Shown here: positions 29,353 through 39,074 of the stretch, in pieces
How positions within the stretch are numbered: position 1 is the stretch's first letter
Layout: every line of letters starts with the position of its first letter
Assembly: GCF_000278235.1 (NCBI RefSeq)
Contig: NZ_JH725037.1
Coordinates: 426,487 to 490,486 of the forward strand
DNA: 64,000 nt
Source: Bartonella vinsonii subsp. arupensis OK-94-513
Lineage (GTDB): Bacteria; Pseudomonadota; Alphaproteobacteria; Rhizobiales; Rhizobiaceae
Reading direction: 5' to 3'
Position numbers and translations under genes: made by a program
Notes under the pieces: model-generated
Database searches by the model: none
What the model was told of the DNA's origin: nothing
What the model saw: only the letters and a program-made list of their open reading frames with translations

Positions 29353-30591
29353 TTAGAATTGTAATTTCTTCTCTTCTTGTTGTTCTCTTATCCAAGTTGA
29401 AAGCCCCATATGATCAAGGTATTTGAGGAAAGGGCGTGAGGGTAATTCTTCTACATTGACCATGGTTTTAACATCCCATTCGCCGGTGGCAATAAGAAGA
29501 GAAGCAACTGCTGCTGGTACACCAGCGGTGTAAGAAATGCCTTGTGCACCGGTTTCATTAAAAGCTTGTTTATGATCAGCTATATTATAGATAAAAACTT
29601 CTCGTGGTTTTCCATCTTTTTCGCCTTTAATGAGGTCTCCAATACAAGTTTTTCCTGTATAGTTTGGTGCTAAAGAAGCTGGGTCAGGTAAGACGGCTTT
29701 CACCACTTTTAAAGGAACAACCTCTTGACCCTCTGCTGTTTTGATGGGCTGTTCGGATAAAAGTCCGAGATTTTTTAAAACGGTAAAAACAGTGATATAA
29801 CGTTCGCTGAATCCCATCCAGAATCGAATATTTTCAATATCGAGATTCTTGGATAATGAATGAATTTCATCATGTCCTGTCATATAAGCTTTTTGTTTTC
29901 CTACAACGGGAAGATCCCATTCATGGCTGATTTCAAACATTTGATTGGAAACCCATTTTTTATTTTGCCAAGACCATACTTTTCCTGTAAATTCTCGAAA
30001 GTTAATTTCTGGATCAAAATTCGTGGCAAACCAGCGTCCATGATTTCCGGCATTAATATCAATAATATCAACATCAGTGATTTTATCAAAATAACATTCA
30101 CGCGCTAATGCTGCATAAGCATTTACAACGCCTGGGTCAAAGCCTGCACCTAAAATAGCTGTTATACCAGCCTTTTCACATTCTTGACGTCGAGGCCATT
30201 CATAATTGCCATACCAAGGAGGTGTTTCACAAACTTTCAAAGGGTCTTCATGAATTGCAGTGTCGATATAAGCGCATTTTGTTTCGATACAAGCCGAAAG
30301 AACAGACATGTTAAGAAAAGCCGATCCAACATTGATGACAATTTCACATTTTGTTTTTTGGATGAGTTTTATGGTCTCTTCTATATTCATTGCGTTGAGC
30401 GCATGCCCCTTGAGAACTCCTTGTTCTTTCATTGCGTTTTTTTCTTTTATGGAAGCAATGATGGCTTCACATTTTTTGAGTGTTCGTGAAGCAATATGAA
30501 TGTCACCGAGAATATCGTTGTTTTGAGCACATTTGTGCGCAACAACTTGTGCAACACCTCCAGCACCAATAATGAGAATATTTTTCTTCAT
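29353..30591 (-). CDS. Carboxynorspermidine/carboxyspermidine dehydrogenase (saccharopine dehydrogenase family)
   Basis: 412 residues. The Rossmann start is NILIIGAGGVAQVVAHKCAQ; FDPGVVNAYAALA and the C-terminal part fit the LYS1-like branch that condenses putrescine (or diaminopropane) with L-aspartate semialdehyde to carboxyspermidine (or carboxynorspermidine). A GGAG site precedes the ATG. The next minus-strand gene, upstream at 30650, encodes the matching decarboxylase, which supports the polyamine role over lysine metabolism. Homologues are often labelled simply saccharopine dehydrogenase. Confidence 0.85.
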   Translation of the reverse strand: MKKNILIIGAGGVAQVVAHKCAQNNDILGDIHIASRTLKKCEAIIASIKEKNAMKEQGVLKGHALNAMNIEETIKLIQKTKCEIVINVGSAFLNMSVLSACIETKCAYIDTAIHEDPLKVCETPPWYGNYEWPRRQECEKAGITAILGAGFDPGVVNAYAALARECYFDKITDVDIIDINAGNHGRWFATNFDPEINFREFTGKVWSWQNKKWVSNQMFEISHEWDLPVVGKQKAYMTGHDEIHSLSKNLDIENIRFWMGFSERYITVFTVLKNLGLLSEQPIKTAEGQEVVPLKVVKAVLPDPASLAPNYTGKTCIGDLIKGEKDGKPREVFIYNIADHKQAFNETGAQGISYTAGVPAAVASLLIATGEWDVKTMVNVEELPSRPFLKYLDHMGLSTWIREQQEEKKLQF

Positions 30592-30649
30592 TTTAGATTC
30601 GTCTCCTTTTTAATATTGTTGTAATGACGTTTCTTGAACGGTGATTTTT

Positions 30650-31747
30650 TTATGAAAGACTTTTCAGATAGTCATTATAGCTAAATTGGCGTTGAACTGT
30701 TAGTGTACCATCAAATTCTTTAATAACAATGGCGGGCATTGAAACGCCATTAAACCAATTCTTCTTAACCATTGTATAGCCTGCTGCATCTTGAAAAGAT
30801 AATCTATCACCTACTTTAAGGGGTTCTGGAAAATGAAATGTTCCAAAAATATCACCAGCAAGACAGGACTTTCCGCAGACCATAATTTCATGGGGCCCCT
30901 GATTTGGTTCTAATTTGGCATTTTCACGATAAATGAGAAGATCAAGCATATGGGCTTCAATTGAGCTATCAACAATAGCGAGCTTTTTTCCATTATATAA
31001 CGTATCAAGAACACTTACCTCTAGTGTAGTGCTTTTTGTTATAGCGGCTTCTCCTGGTTCTAGAAAAATGGTGATACCATAGGTTTTTGAAAAATGTTTT
31101 AAACGTTTTGCAAAAGTTTCTAGAGGATAATTTTCAGCGGTAAAATGAATTCCACCACCAAGGCTTATCCAGTCAACAGCAGCAAAAAGTTCTGCAAAAT
31201 TTTCTTCCATATGATTCAGCATTTGATTAAAAAGATTAAAATCAGCATTTTCACAATTATTGTGAATCATTAACCCATTGATAAGGGGTAAAACTTCTTT
31301 AATGGCGCTTTTATTGGTTTCTCCTAAGCGGCTAAAAGGGCGAGAAGGATTGGCAAGATCAAAATTGGATGCGCTGATTCCTGGATTTAATCTGAGCCCT
31401 CGTTGAATGGTTTTTGTTTTATCAGCAAAACGTTGAAGCTGTTGGATGGAATTAAAGATAATTTTGTCTGCATAACCACAGGCTTCATCAATCTCATGAT
31501 CTGCCCAAGCAACCGAATAAGCATGTGTTTCTTTGCCGAATTTTTCTCTTCCCAAACGCAGTTCATAAAGGGATGATGATGTAGTTCCATCCATAAATTC
31601 AGACATTAAATCAAAGACACTCCATGTGGCAAAACATTTCAAAGCAAGCAGAATTTTCGCTCCAGATATTTCGCGTAAGCGAGTGATAATTTCCATATTT
31701 TTTATGAGTTCAGATTTATCTATAAGATAATAGGGAGTTTTTATCAT
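30650..31747 (-). CDS. nspC: Carboxynorspermidine/carboxyspermidine decarboxylase
   Basis: 365 residues. This PLP enzyme of the alanine-racemase-fold decarboxylases converts carboxyspermidine to spermidine. The PLP Lys lies in LALKCFATWSVFD near residue 36. The phosphate-binding EPGEAA and the CGKSCLAGD active-site Cys region are present. It is the first gene of a two-gene unit with the dehydrogenase 58 bases downstream. No speD/speE (S-adenosylmethionine route) gene is in the window. Confidence 0.9.
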   Translation of the reverse strand: MIKTPYYLIDKSELIKNMEIITRLREISGAKILLALKCFATWSVFDLMSEFMDGTTSSSLYELRLGREKFGKETHAYSVAWADHEIDEACGYADKIIFNSIQQLQRFADKTKTIQRGLRLNPGISASNFDLANPSRPFSRLGETNKSAIKEVLPLINGLMIHNNCENADFNLFNQMLNHMEENFAELFAAVDWISLGGGIHFTAENYPLETFAKRLKHFSKTYGITIFLEPGEAAITKSTTLEVSVLDTLYNGKKLAIVDSSIEAHMLDLLIYRENAKLEPNQGPHEIMVCGKSCLAGDIFGTFHFPEPLKVGDRLSFQDAAGYTMVKKNWFNGVSMPAIVIKEFDGTLTVQRQFSYNDYLKSLS

Positions 31748-31903
31748 TTTTTATCCATTCTCTTTTGAAGGATCTTATTGCCAAGACTAACGTTTAATAC
31801 AAAGAGCAACAGAATGTCTCAAAAAAAAGAGGTCTGTTTTTCTTTAGCAGTAGAAAAATTTTCTGTAACTGCGTTTTGGTTTTGTGATGATGAGATTTGC
31901 GTT

Positions 31904-32353
31904 ATGCGTGTGAAAAAAAAATTATATTATGCTTTAGCTCTTATATCTGTTGGTAGTTTTTTCATTATAACAATCAATATTGTTCATTGGGTGCAAAATA
32001 AGAGTGATGTTGAAGCCAAAGTGCTTCCTCAGACTTTTGTTCAAGAAAATACGATGCCTTTGGTTTTTACGGGACGTAGAGAACTTAACGGTTTTAAAGG
32101 GTATCATAATTATCGGCGTGGTTATCGTAAGTATAGAGATAATTGGTGGTATCCTGAAGCAGCCTTCGTTGTATTACCAAATCTAAATGTAAAACACATG
32201 CTCTTGAAAGGTGTATCAGATGCAAAAAAACTGCCTCAAGAGCATATTGAATCTTGCCGTGCGCGTTATCGCTCTTATAATAAAAATGATAACAGTTATC
32301 AACCTTTTTATGGACCTCGTAAGCAGTGTCTTTCGCGCTTTTTAAAAGGGTAG
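31904..32353 (+). CDS. BA14K-type envelope protein
   Basis: 149 residues from the ATG at 31904. One N-terminal hydrophobic segment (LYYALALISVGSFFIITINI) acts as signal or anchor. A basic Tyr/Arg-rich middle follows (YHNYRRGYRKYRDNWW). The C-terminal HIESCRARYRSYN then GPRKQC matches the BA14K motif of the Brucella 14-kDa immunoreactive protein, with its two conserved Cys. Known: Brucella BA14K binds immunoglobulin/lectin-like ligands and affects envelope properties. Here it stands alone. The frame is open 42 codons upstream, so the start is not certain. Confidence 0.7.
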   Translation: MRVKKKLYYALALISVGSFFIITINIVHWVQNKSDVEAKVLPQTFVQENTMPLVFTGRRELNGFKGYHNYRRGYRKYRDNWWYPEAAFVVLPNLNVKHMLLKGVSDAKKLPQEHIESCRARYRSYNKNDNSYQPFYGPRKQCLSRFLKG

Positions 32354-32596
32354 AGGTTGTTAAACATGAAAAACGTCTGTCGAATCTTATCGTATTCGTT
32401 CCTATTTTAAAATTAAAGAAGGAATTTGTATGATGCGTATTTTTTTCACGCAACAGTTGTTTTTTTTAAATTTTAAGTACTTTTAAGTTTTATTAAATCT
32501 TATTATCGTAAGTGCGGGATGAGGGGGTGACAATATAAATTATAAATTTTTATTTTGTTTATGACAAAATATTAAGGACTGTAGGGAGCTTAAAGA

Positions 32597-35518
32597 ATGA
32601 CAATACGGGAAGCAATGTTGATATTGCTCGTTTTGCTCCCCTTTGGTGGAAGTGCTGTTATTGGTTTCTTTCGTTCGACGGCAAAAAATAATGAAGCATG
32701 GTTTGCTGGTGTCATTGCACTTTGCAGTCTTCTTTTTACAATAATGCTTTATCCAGTGGTACATGGAAACCATGTCTTGCGTTTAGATATTTCATGGCTT
32801 TCAGAGTGGGGCGTTGATTTGATCCTCCGTATGGATGGTTTGTCGTGGCTTTTTTGCTTGCTCATTACAGGAATTGGGCTACTTATTGTTGTCTACGCAC
32901 GTTATTATATGGATCCAGCGGATTCTGTACCGCGTTTTTTTTCTTTTTTTCTGGCCTTTATGGGCTCAATGACGGGAATAGTCTTGTCAGGAAATCTCGT
33001 CTTTTTGGTTGTTTTTTGGGAACTCACCAGTATCTTTTCTTTTCTATTGATTGGTTATTGGTATCACAATGCAAGTGCGCGTGAGGGAGCGCGTATGGCT
33101 TTAACGATCACAGGTTTTGGTGGTTTTGCTCTTTTTATTGGGGTTTTATTGATTGGGTTCATCGTTGGCAGTTTTGATTTGGATAAGGTCTTGCAGTCTG
33201 GAGACATGATCCGGTCAAGTCCTTTTTATAACCCTGTTCTTATTTGTATTTTATTGGGAGGATTAACGAAAAGTGCACAGTTTCCTTTTCATTTTTGGTT
33301 GCCCAATGCTATGGCTGCTCCAACACCCGTATCGTCTTATTTGCATTCGGCGACAATGGTGAAAGCGGGATTGTTTTTGCTTGTTCGTTTATGGCCTGTA
33401 CTTTCTGGGACAGAATCTTGGTTTTGGCTTGTTGGCTTTTCAGGTCTCTCAACACTATTGCTTGGTGCCTATTTTTCCATGTTTCAGCAAGACTTAAAAG
33501 GTCTGCTTGCTTACTCAACGATTAGTCATCTTGGATTGATTACCACCCTTTTAAGCCTTGGTAGTCCGCTTGCATGTGTTGCAGCAATTTTTCATATGGC
33601 CAATCATGCTACTTTTAAAGCTTCTTTATTTATGGCTGCTGGCATTATTGATCACGAGACAGGAACACGTGATATGCGTAAACTGACAGGTCTTTATCGT
33701 TCTATGCCTATTACAGCAACTCTTGCTTTAGTGGCAAGTGCGGCGATGGCTGGAGTTCCTTTGTTAAATGGTTTTTTATCGAAAGAGATGTTTTTTGCTG
33801 AAGCAGTTGAAATGCATATGGATTCATGGCTCGATTGGATTGCACCTTATGTAGCGACACTGGCGAGCTTGTTTAGTGTGACTTATTCTATACGCTTTAT
33901 TCATGGTGTCTTTTGGGGACCAAAACCTCTTAATTTACCCAAAACACCACATGAACCACCGCATTTTATGCGTTTACCAATGGAGCTTTTGGTCTTTATT
34001 TGTTTAGCAGTTGGTATTTTTCCTAATGTAACAATAGGGCCTATTTTGGATAATGCAGTTGTGTCTGTTTTAGGACCAATGACAGTTCCTTATAGCTTAG
34101 CTGTTTGGCATGGAATTAATACACCATTAATGATGAGTTTTGTGGCTTTATTGGGGGGCGGATTGCTCTATGCTGTCGGGCATCGTTATTTTTTATCCTG
34201 TGATGATGGACCTCCATTCTTTCGTCACTTGAAAGGACCACGTATTTTTGAACGCGTTCTTGTGATTATTTCTTGGAAATGGGCGCGTACTGTGGAATCT
34301 ATTTTATCAACACGCCGTTTGCAAATGCAGTTGCACTGGATTTTTGGTGTGTGTTTTGTCTTTGTTGGTTTTTTGCTTTGGTGCGATGGTTTAATTTCAG
34401 CAGGTTCCTTACCGCTTTTTCCGCTTGATATTCCTTTTCTTGCTCTTTGGTTGGTAGGTGGATTGTGCGCACTTTTAGTTGCTTGGCAAGCAAAGTTTCA
34501 CCGCCTTGCTTCACTTATGCTGTTGGGGGGAGCCGGCTTGATGACTTGTGCAACCTTTTTATGGCTCTCTGCACCTGATTTGGCAATAACACAATTGGTT
34601 GTTGAAGTGGTAACAACCGTCTTGTTATTGCTTGGTTTGCGGTGGTTGCCTAAACGTTTGTATAATCCTGCTCCAACTTCTGTTCATTTTTTTGTGCGTT
34701 TGCGTCGTATGCGTGATTTCTTTATAGCTCTTGTCGGGGGGGCAGGGGTAGCGTGGCTCTCTTTTGCCATGATGACACGTCCTCAAGGGACAACAATTTC
34801 TGATTTTTTTCTGACAAATTCTTATTCTGCTGCAGGTGGTCACAATGTTGTGAATGTGTTGTTGGTTGATTTCCGTGGTTTTGATACCATGGGAGAAATT
34901 GTCGTTTTAGGGGTTGTTTCACTCACTGTTTTTGCTCTTTTACGGCGGTTTCGTCCTGCCCCTGAAAGTATTGATGCACCTTTTCAACAACGTATTCAAA
35001 AAACTTTTGATATGCAACAGCCTGATCGGGATGTGGGGGATACAGTATTGAATTATCTCACTGTTCCTGCTGTTATGATGGGATGGCTCTTTCCGATTAT
35101 TATTGCTTTTTCGATTTATTTATTTCTGCGGGGGCATGATCTTCCAGGAGGTGGATTTGTCGGTGGCGTGACGTTAGCAATAGGCTTTATTTTGCAATAT
35201 CTTGCTCGTGATATTCGTTGGGTGGAAAGTCGTTTGAGGGTTTTACCTTTGCGTTGGATGGGGTTTGGCTTACTATTGTCAGTTGCCACGGGAGGGGGAG
35301 CTTGGTTGGTTGGCTATCCTTTTTTAACCTCCTTTTTTCAATATACTGATCTTCCGTTGATTGGTAAGATTCCTGTAGCATCTGCTTTTTTATTTGATTG
35401 TGGTGTATTTTCTCTTGTGTTTGGAGCAACTGTTCTCATTTTAATTGCACTTGCACACCAGTCCATTCGTAGTTACCGAATCGGTAGGAAACCTCTTTTA
35501 AAAGAGAAGGGGGATTAA
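32597..35518 (+). CDS. mnhA: Mrp-type cation/proton antiporter, fused subunits A and B
   Basis: 973 residues, about 20 membrane segments. Residues 1-about 530 are the NuoL-like proton channel core (FWELTSIFSFLLIGYW, PFHFWLPNAMAAPTPVSSYL, STISHLGLIT). A middle part carries further helices including the MrpA C-terminal region (ATFLWLSAPDLAITQLVVEV). The last 130 residues (VPAVMMGWLFPIIIAFSIYL, GHDLPGGGFVGG) are an MnhB domain, so A and B are one chain. The complex exports Na+ or K+ in exchange for protons. Start of the operon A/B-C-D-E-F-G. Confidence 0.93.
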   Translation: MTIREAMLILLVLLPFGGSAVIGFFRSTAKNNEAWFAGVIALCSLLFTIMLYPVVHGNHVLRLDISWLSEWGVDLILRMDGLSWLFCLLITGIGLLIVVYARYYMDPADSVPRFFSFFLAFMGSMTGIVLSGNLVFLVVFWELTSIFSFLLIGYWYHNASAREGARMALTITGFGGFALFIGVLLIGFIVGSFDLDKVLQSGDMIRSSPFYNPVLICILLGGLTKSAQFPFHFWLPNAMAAPTPVSSYLHSATMVKAGLFLLVRLWPVLSGTESWFWLVGFSGLSTLLLGAYFSMFQQDLKGLLAYSTISHLGLITTLLSLGSPLACVAAIFHMANHATFKASLFMAAGIIDHETGTRDMRKLTGLYRSMPITATLALVASAAMAGVPLLNGFLSKEMFFAEAVEMHMDSWLDWIAPYVATLASLFSVTYSIRFIHGVFWGPKPLNLPKTPHEPPHFMRLPMELLVFICLAVGIFPNVTIGPILDNAVVSVLGPMTVPYSLAVWHGINTPLMMSFVALLGGGLLYAVGHRYFLSCDDGPPFFRHLKGPRIFERVLVIISWKWARTVESILSTRRLQMQLHWIFGVCFVFVGFLLWCDGLISAGSLPLFPLDIPFLALWLVGGLCALLVAWQAKFHRLASLMLLGGAGLMTCATFLWLSAPDLAITQLVVEVVTTVLLLLGLRWLPKRLYNPAPTSVHFFVRLRRMRDFFIALVGGAGVAWLSFAMMTRPQGTTISDFFLTNSYSAAGGHNVVNVLLVDFRGFDTMGEIVVLGVVSLTVFALLRRFRPAPESIDAPFQQRIQKTFDMQQPDRDVGDTVLNYLTVPAVMMGWLFPIIIAFSIYLFLRGHDLPGGGFVGGVTLAIGFILQYLARDIRWVESRLRVLPLRWMGFGLLLSVATGGGAWLVGYPFLTSFFQYTDLPLIGKIPVASAFLFDCGVFSLVFGATVLILIALAHQSIRSYRIGRKPLLKEKGD

Positions 35519-35859
35519 TGGAAATTATTCTTTCTTTGGGTATTGGTGTTCTTGTTGGATCAGGTATTTGGCTGGTTTTACGTCCACGAACTTTTCAGGT
35601 CATTCTTGGGTTATCTTTGATTTCCTATGGTGTTAATCTTTTTATGTTTTCAATGAGTAGACCACGTAGCAATGCTGCACCGATTGTTGATCCTTCCACT
35701 CTGATCAATCCAGAGAATTATGTTGATCCTCTTCCGCAAGCGTTGGTTTTGACGGCAATTGTGATTGGTTTTGCAACAACAGCTTTATTTTTGGTGATTC
35801 TTCTCGTTTCACGCGGATTAACAGGCTCAGATCACGTTGATGGACGTGAGGTGCAGTGA
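35518..35859 (+). CDS. mnhC: Mrp antiporter subunit C
   Basis: 113 residues, three membrane helices, NuoK-like. GIGVLVGSGIWLVLRPRTFQ, LSLISYGVNLFMFSMSR and DPLPQALVLTAIVIGFATTA are the MnhC signature stretches. It overlaps the A/B gene by one base (TAATG) and subunit D by 4. Confidence 0.94.
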   Translation: MEIILSLGIGVLVGSGIWLVLRPRTFQVILGLSLISYGVNLFMFSMSRPRSNAAPIVDPSTLINPENYVDPLPQALVLTAIVIGFATTALFLVILLVSRGLTGSDHVDGREVQ

Positions 35860-37481
35860 TGAAATCCTCCATGCAACATCTTCTTATTTTGCCTATTCTT
35901 TTACCATTAAGCACAGGAGCACTCCTTCTCTTTTATGATGAACGGCGTTCAAAACTTAAATCTCTCATCAGTCTTTTTTCTGCGGGATTGTTGGTTGTTG
36001 TTGCTGTTTTGTTGATTATGCGTGCTCTTGAAGTTACGCCGGCATCGGAGGTTTATCGGCTTGGCAATTGGCCTTCTCCTTTCGGAATTGTTTTGGTCCT
36101 TGATTGTTTAAGCGCTATGATGCTTTTACTTTCTAGCTTGTTGATGATAAGTGCGTTGGTTTTTTCTCAGGCGCATTGGTACAAAGCGGGCCCTCATTTT
36201 CAGTCACTGATGCAATTTTTCATGGTTGGAATAAACGGCGCTTTTTTGACAGGTGATTTATTCAATTTATTTGTATTTTTTGAAGTGATGTTAACGGCTT
36301 CTTATGGGCTAGCATTGCATGGTTCTGGTCAGTTACGTGTGCGTGCTGGGTTGCATTATGTTGTGGTTAACCTTGTAGCTTCGCTCTTTTTTTTACTTGG
36401 TACAGCACTCATTTATGGAGTCGTTGGTACACTTAATATGGCTGATTTGGCTGTAAAAATGAAACATATAGCTTCTGGCGATATTGTTTTATTCGAAATA
36501 GGTGCTGCGCTTTTGGGTATCGCCTTTTTACTCAAAGCGGGTATGTGGCCACTTAATTTTTGGGTGATGCCAACTTACAGTGCAGCGGCAGCACCTGTTG
36601 GCGCATCTTTTGCACTTTTGAGTAAGGTGGGTATTTATATTATTTTACGTTTAACACTGCTCTTTTTTAGTCCTGAAAGTGGATATTTTAGCCATTTTGG
36701 TCATATGGTTTTGTTTTATGGTGGGCTTGCTACTATGGCTTTTGGTTTTATTGGAGTTTTGGCTAGCCAAGTTTTGGTACGTTTAGCAGCTTATAGTGTT
36801 CTTGTCTCTTCCGGTACATTGTTGGCTGCAATTGGTATTGGCAGTACAGAGCTTATAGCAGGTGCACTTTTTTATATTGTTTCTTCAACTTTAGCACTTG
36901 GCGCTTTTTTTCTTTTGGTAGAGCTTGTTGAACGCTGTCAGGATGTGGCTGCGAATGTTTTGACTGTTACAATGGAAGTATATGGTGATGATGAAGAGGA
37001 GGAAGACGATGAAGTCGGTACTTATTTGCCAGTAACTTTGGCAATTCTTGGGGCTTGTTTTGGTCTTTGTGCTATTTTGATTATTGGTCTACCACCTTTT
37101 TCAGGTTTCGTTGCAAAACTTATGATGTTCTTGGCAGTTTTAAACCACATTAAGGAGGATTTATCTGCTTCTCTGCCGGTTTATCATGATTGGCTCTTTA
37201 TGATTTTTGTCACCTTCTCTGGTTTTGCCGCTCTAATTGCTCTTACACGAACCGGTATCCGTACTTTTTGGGTCTCTCTTGAAGAGAGAATTCCGCGTGT
37301 GCAGGTGATTGAATTTGCACCTATTGTTGTTCTTCTTTCTTTGTGTTTTCTTATAACAATTGTTGCTGCTCCTGTTGGTCATTATATGGCTGAAACAGCT
37401 AAAACTTTATATGAGCCTCAAAATTACATTGGAAGTGTTTTGGATGATTTTTCTCTCAAAAAGAGGGAGATGAAACGATGA
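35856..37481 (+). CDS. mnhD: Mrp antiporter subunit D
   Basis: 541 residues, 13-14 membrane helices, NuoN/M-like proton channel. FNLFVFFEVMLTASYGLALH, LLKAGMWPLNFWVMPTYSAA (Lys in the channel) and the later PPFSGFVAKLMM are family motifs. An acidic cytoplasmic-looking insert (GDDEEEEDDEVG) lies around residues 375-386 between two helices. It overlaps C and E by 4 bases each. Confidence 0.94.
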   Translation: MMKSSMQHLLILPILLPLSTGALLLFYDERRSKLKSLISLFSAGLLVVVAVLLIMRALEVTPASEVYRLGNWPSPFGIVLVLDCLSAMMLLLSSLLMISALVFSQAHWYKAGPHFQSLMQFFMVGINGAFLTGDLFNLFVFFEVMLTASYGLALHGSGQLRVRAGLHYVVVNLVASLFFLLGTALIYGVVGTLNMADLAVKMKHIASGDIVLFEIGAALLGIAFLLKAGMWPLNFWVMPTYSAAAAPVGASFALLSKVGIYIILRLTLLFFSPESGYFSHFGHMVLFYGGLATMAFGFIGVLASQVLVRLAAYSVLVSSGTLLAAIGIGSTELIAGALFYIVSSTLALGAFFLLVELVERCQDVAANVLTVTMEVYGDDEEEEDDEVGTYLPVTLAILGACFGLCAILIIGLPPFSGFVAKLMMFLAVLNHIKEDLSASLPVYHDWLFMIFVTFSGFAALIALTRTGIRTFWVSLEERIPRVQVIEFAPIVVLLSLCFLITIVAAPVGHYMAETAKTLYEPQNYIGSVLDDFSLKKREMKR

Positions 37482-37963
37482 ATTATTTTTGTCCTTTCCC
37501 TTTTTTTAGTGCGGCAATTGTTTTTATGTGGTTGACCTTAAACGGTTTTAATTTAGATCAATTGCTTTTAGGGATTATAATTGCTTTGTTTAGTGGTTGG
37601 GTGATGCAGTTTCTTGAGCTGGAAAAAATCACTCTTAAAAATTGGCGTGCAATTTTTCGTTTGGTTTTTCGCGTGTTTATTGATTCTATCACGTCAAATA
37701 TTTCAGTAGCTTTTTTTGTTTTTACAAAAAGGCTTCAGAAACAACAATCTGGTTTTATCGTGGTACCTCTTTTGCTTGAGAGTTATACTGCTTTGGCAGT
37801 TTTAGCGTGCATCCTTGCAATAACTCCAGGAACCGTTTGGATTGCCTATAATAGAAAAAATGGTGAACTATTGCTTCATGTTTTAAATCTTAAGGATGGG
37901 TATGATTACCAGAGATTGATCAAACAACGATATGAACAATTACTTTTGGAGATTTTTTCATGA
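37478..37963 (+). CDS. mnhE: Mrp antiporter subunit E
   Basis: 161 residues: two N-terminal membrane helices, then a soluble MnhE domain. The ITPGTVWIAYN stretch with the downstream LLHVLNLKDGYD is the family core. It overlaps D and F by 4 bases each. Confidence 0.92.
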   Translation: MNYFCPFPFFSAAIVFMWLTLNGFNLDQLLLGIIIALFSGWVMQFLELEKITLKNWRAIFRLVFRVFIDSITSNISVAFFVFTKRLQKQQSGFIVVPLLLESYTALAVLACILAITPGTVWIAYNRKNGELLLHVLNLKDGYDYQRLIKQRYEQLLLEIFS

Positions 37964-38241
37964 GTATGGTTATTCTTTATTGGGGGCTTTTCATCTCACA
38001 GTTTTTTTTAAGTTTAGCGATGCTTCTCGCATTGTTTCGGTTGATTTATGGACCGCGGGCGCAGGATCGTATTGTTGGTTTAGATGCTCTTTATATAAAT
38101 ACTATCCTTTTATTTCTCACATTCGATATCCGTTCAGGAACAACCATTTATTTTGTAGCAGCTCTTATTCTTGGTCTTTTAGGCCCTGTATCGAGTGTTG
38201 CTTTGGCAAAATTTCTTATGCGCGGGGAGATTATTGAATGA
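37960..38241 (+). CDS. mnhF: Mrp antiporter subunit F
   Basis: 93 residues, three helices. RLIYGPRAQDRIVGLDALYI is the MnhF signature (G-P-x-x-x-D-R). It overlaps E and G by 4 bases each. Confidence 0.93.
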   Translation: MSMVILYWGLFISQFFLSLAMLLALFRLIYGPRAQDRIVGLDALYINTILLFLTFDIRSGTTIYFVAALILGLLGPVSSVALAKFLMRGEIIE

Positions 38242-38624
38242 AAGACGATGTATCACTTGTGGTTGCTATTATTGTTACAGTTTTTTTAATATTAGGGTCT
38301 GGTCTCACATTGATTGGAGCAATAGGGTTGGTGCGTTTTTCCAATTTTTATGAGCGTCTGCATATGCCTTCATTGAGTACAAGTTGGGGCGCAGGGAGTA
38401 TTCTCATTTCTTCATTTCTTTATTCAATATTTGTAGACCACCATTTTGTTTTTCATGAATTCTTGCTGGTAATCTTTTTGTTTGTAACGACACCAGTATC
38501 CTCTATGTTGCTGTCACAGGCTGCAGCTTATCGAAATTATTCAGAAAATAAATTAAAAAAGCCGCTGGCTCTTTTATCGCATCAGACGGATGAAAAATTG
38601 TCCGCAACAGAAGAAACATCATAA
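38238..38624 (+). CDS. mnhG: Mrp antiporter subunit G
   Basis: 128 residues, three helices then a polar tail. IGLVRFSNFYERLHMPSLST and the FVTTPVSSMLLSQAA region are MnhG hallmarks. It is the last gene of the operon and faces the convergent lysozyme-inhibitor genes. Confidence 0.92.
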   Translation: MKDDVSLVVAIIVTVFLILGSGLTLIGAIGLVRFSNFYERLHMPSLSTSWGAGSILISSFLYSIFVDHHFVFHEFLLVIFLFVTTPVSSMLLSQAAAYRNYSENKLKKPLALLSHQTDEKLSATEETS

Positions 38625-38664
38625 GATTAAGAGCCAGCATAGTTTTGAGTGTATAAGAACTTTC

Positions 38665-39057
38665 TTATTTTGTATCTTTTTCTTCTACACAGTGGAGGGG
38701 CTTTTCCTCCTTTGGATCATTAATGAGGTCATACAATGAGGCTTCGTTTTGTTTTGTCCACCAAATATATTCACCTCCCGCATATTTTGCGCCTGAAGCG
38801 GCAATGACATTGGCAGCGATAATACGCTTTTCATTCCATTTGAGATCAACTAAAGCAATATCACCGGTATTATAGTAGGTTGCTTCAACGCGCTCTTTTT
38901 TTGTTCCCATATTGCATTGGTAGGTAACAGATTCTATTGTTGGTTCTGGAGTGTCTGGTACCTCAATGACTAAAGAACCAGCAAAAGCACTCATTGCGCT
39001 AAACAGTGAGAAAGTTAAAGTGGATAAAAACTGTAAATTAAAAAAAGTTTTTTTCAT
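38665..39057 (-). CDS. MliC-type lysozyme inhibitor, copy 1
   Basis: 130 residues. Signal peptide with probable cut after SAFA (residue 26), no lipobox, so probably periplasmic. The mature part (VTYQCNMGTKKERVEATYYN, SGAKYAGGEYIWWTKQNEAS) resembles the MliC/PliC C-type lysozyme inhibitor domain, whose Ser and Lys in SGA-x-Y and WTK-type loops enter the lysozyme active site. Two Cys can pair. It is 17 bases after a paralogue. Confidence 0.72.
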   Translation of the reverse strand: MKKTFFNLQFLSTLTFSLFSAMSAFAGSLVIEVPDTPEPTIESVTYQCNMGTKKERVEATYYNTGDIALVDLKWNEKRIIAANVIAASGAKYAGGEYIWWTKQNEASLYDLINDPKEEKPLHCVEEKDTK

Positions 39058-39074
39058 AATGTTTACCTGATTAT

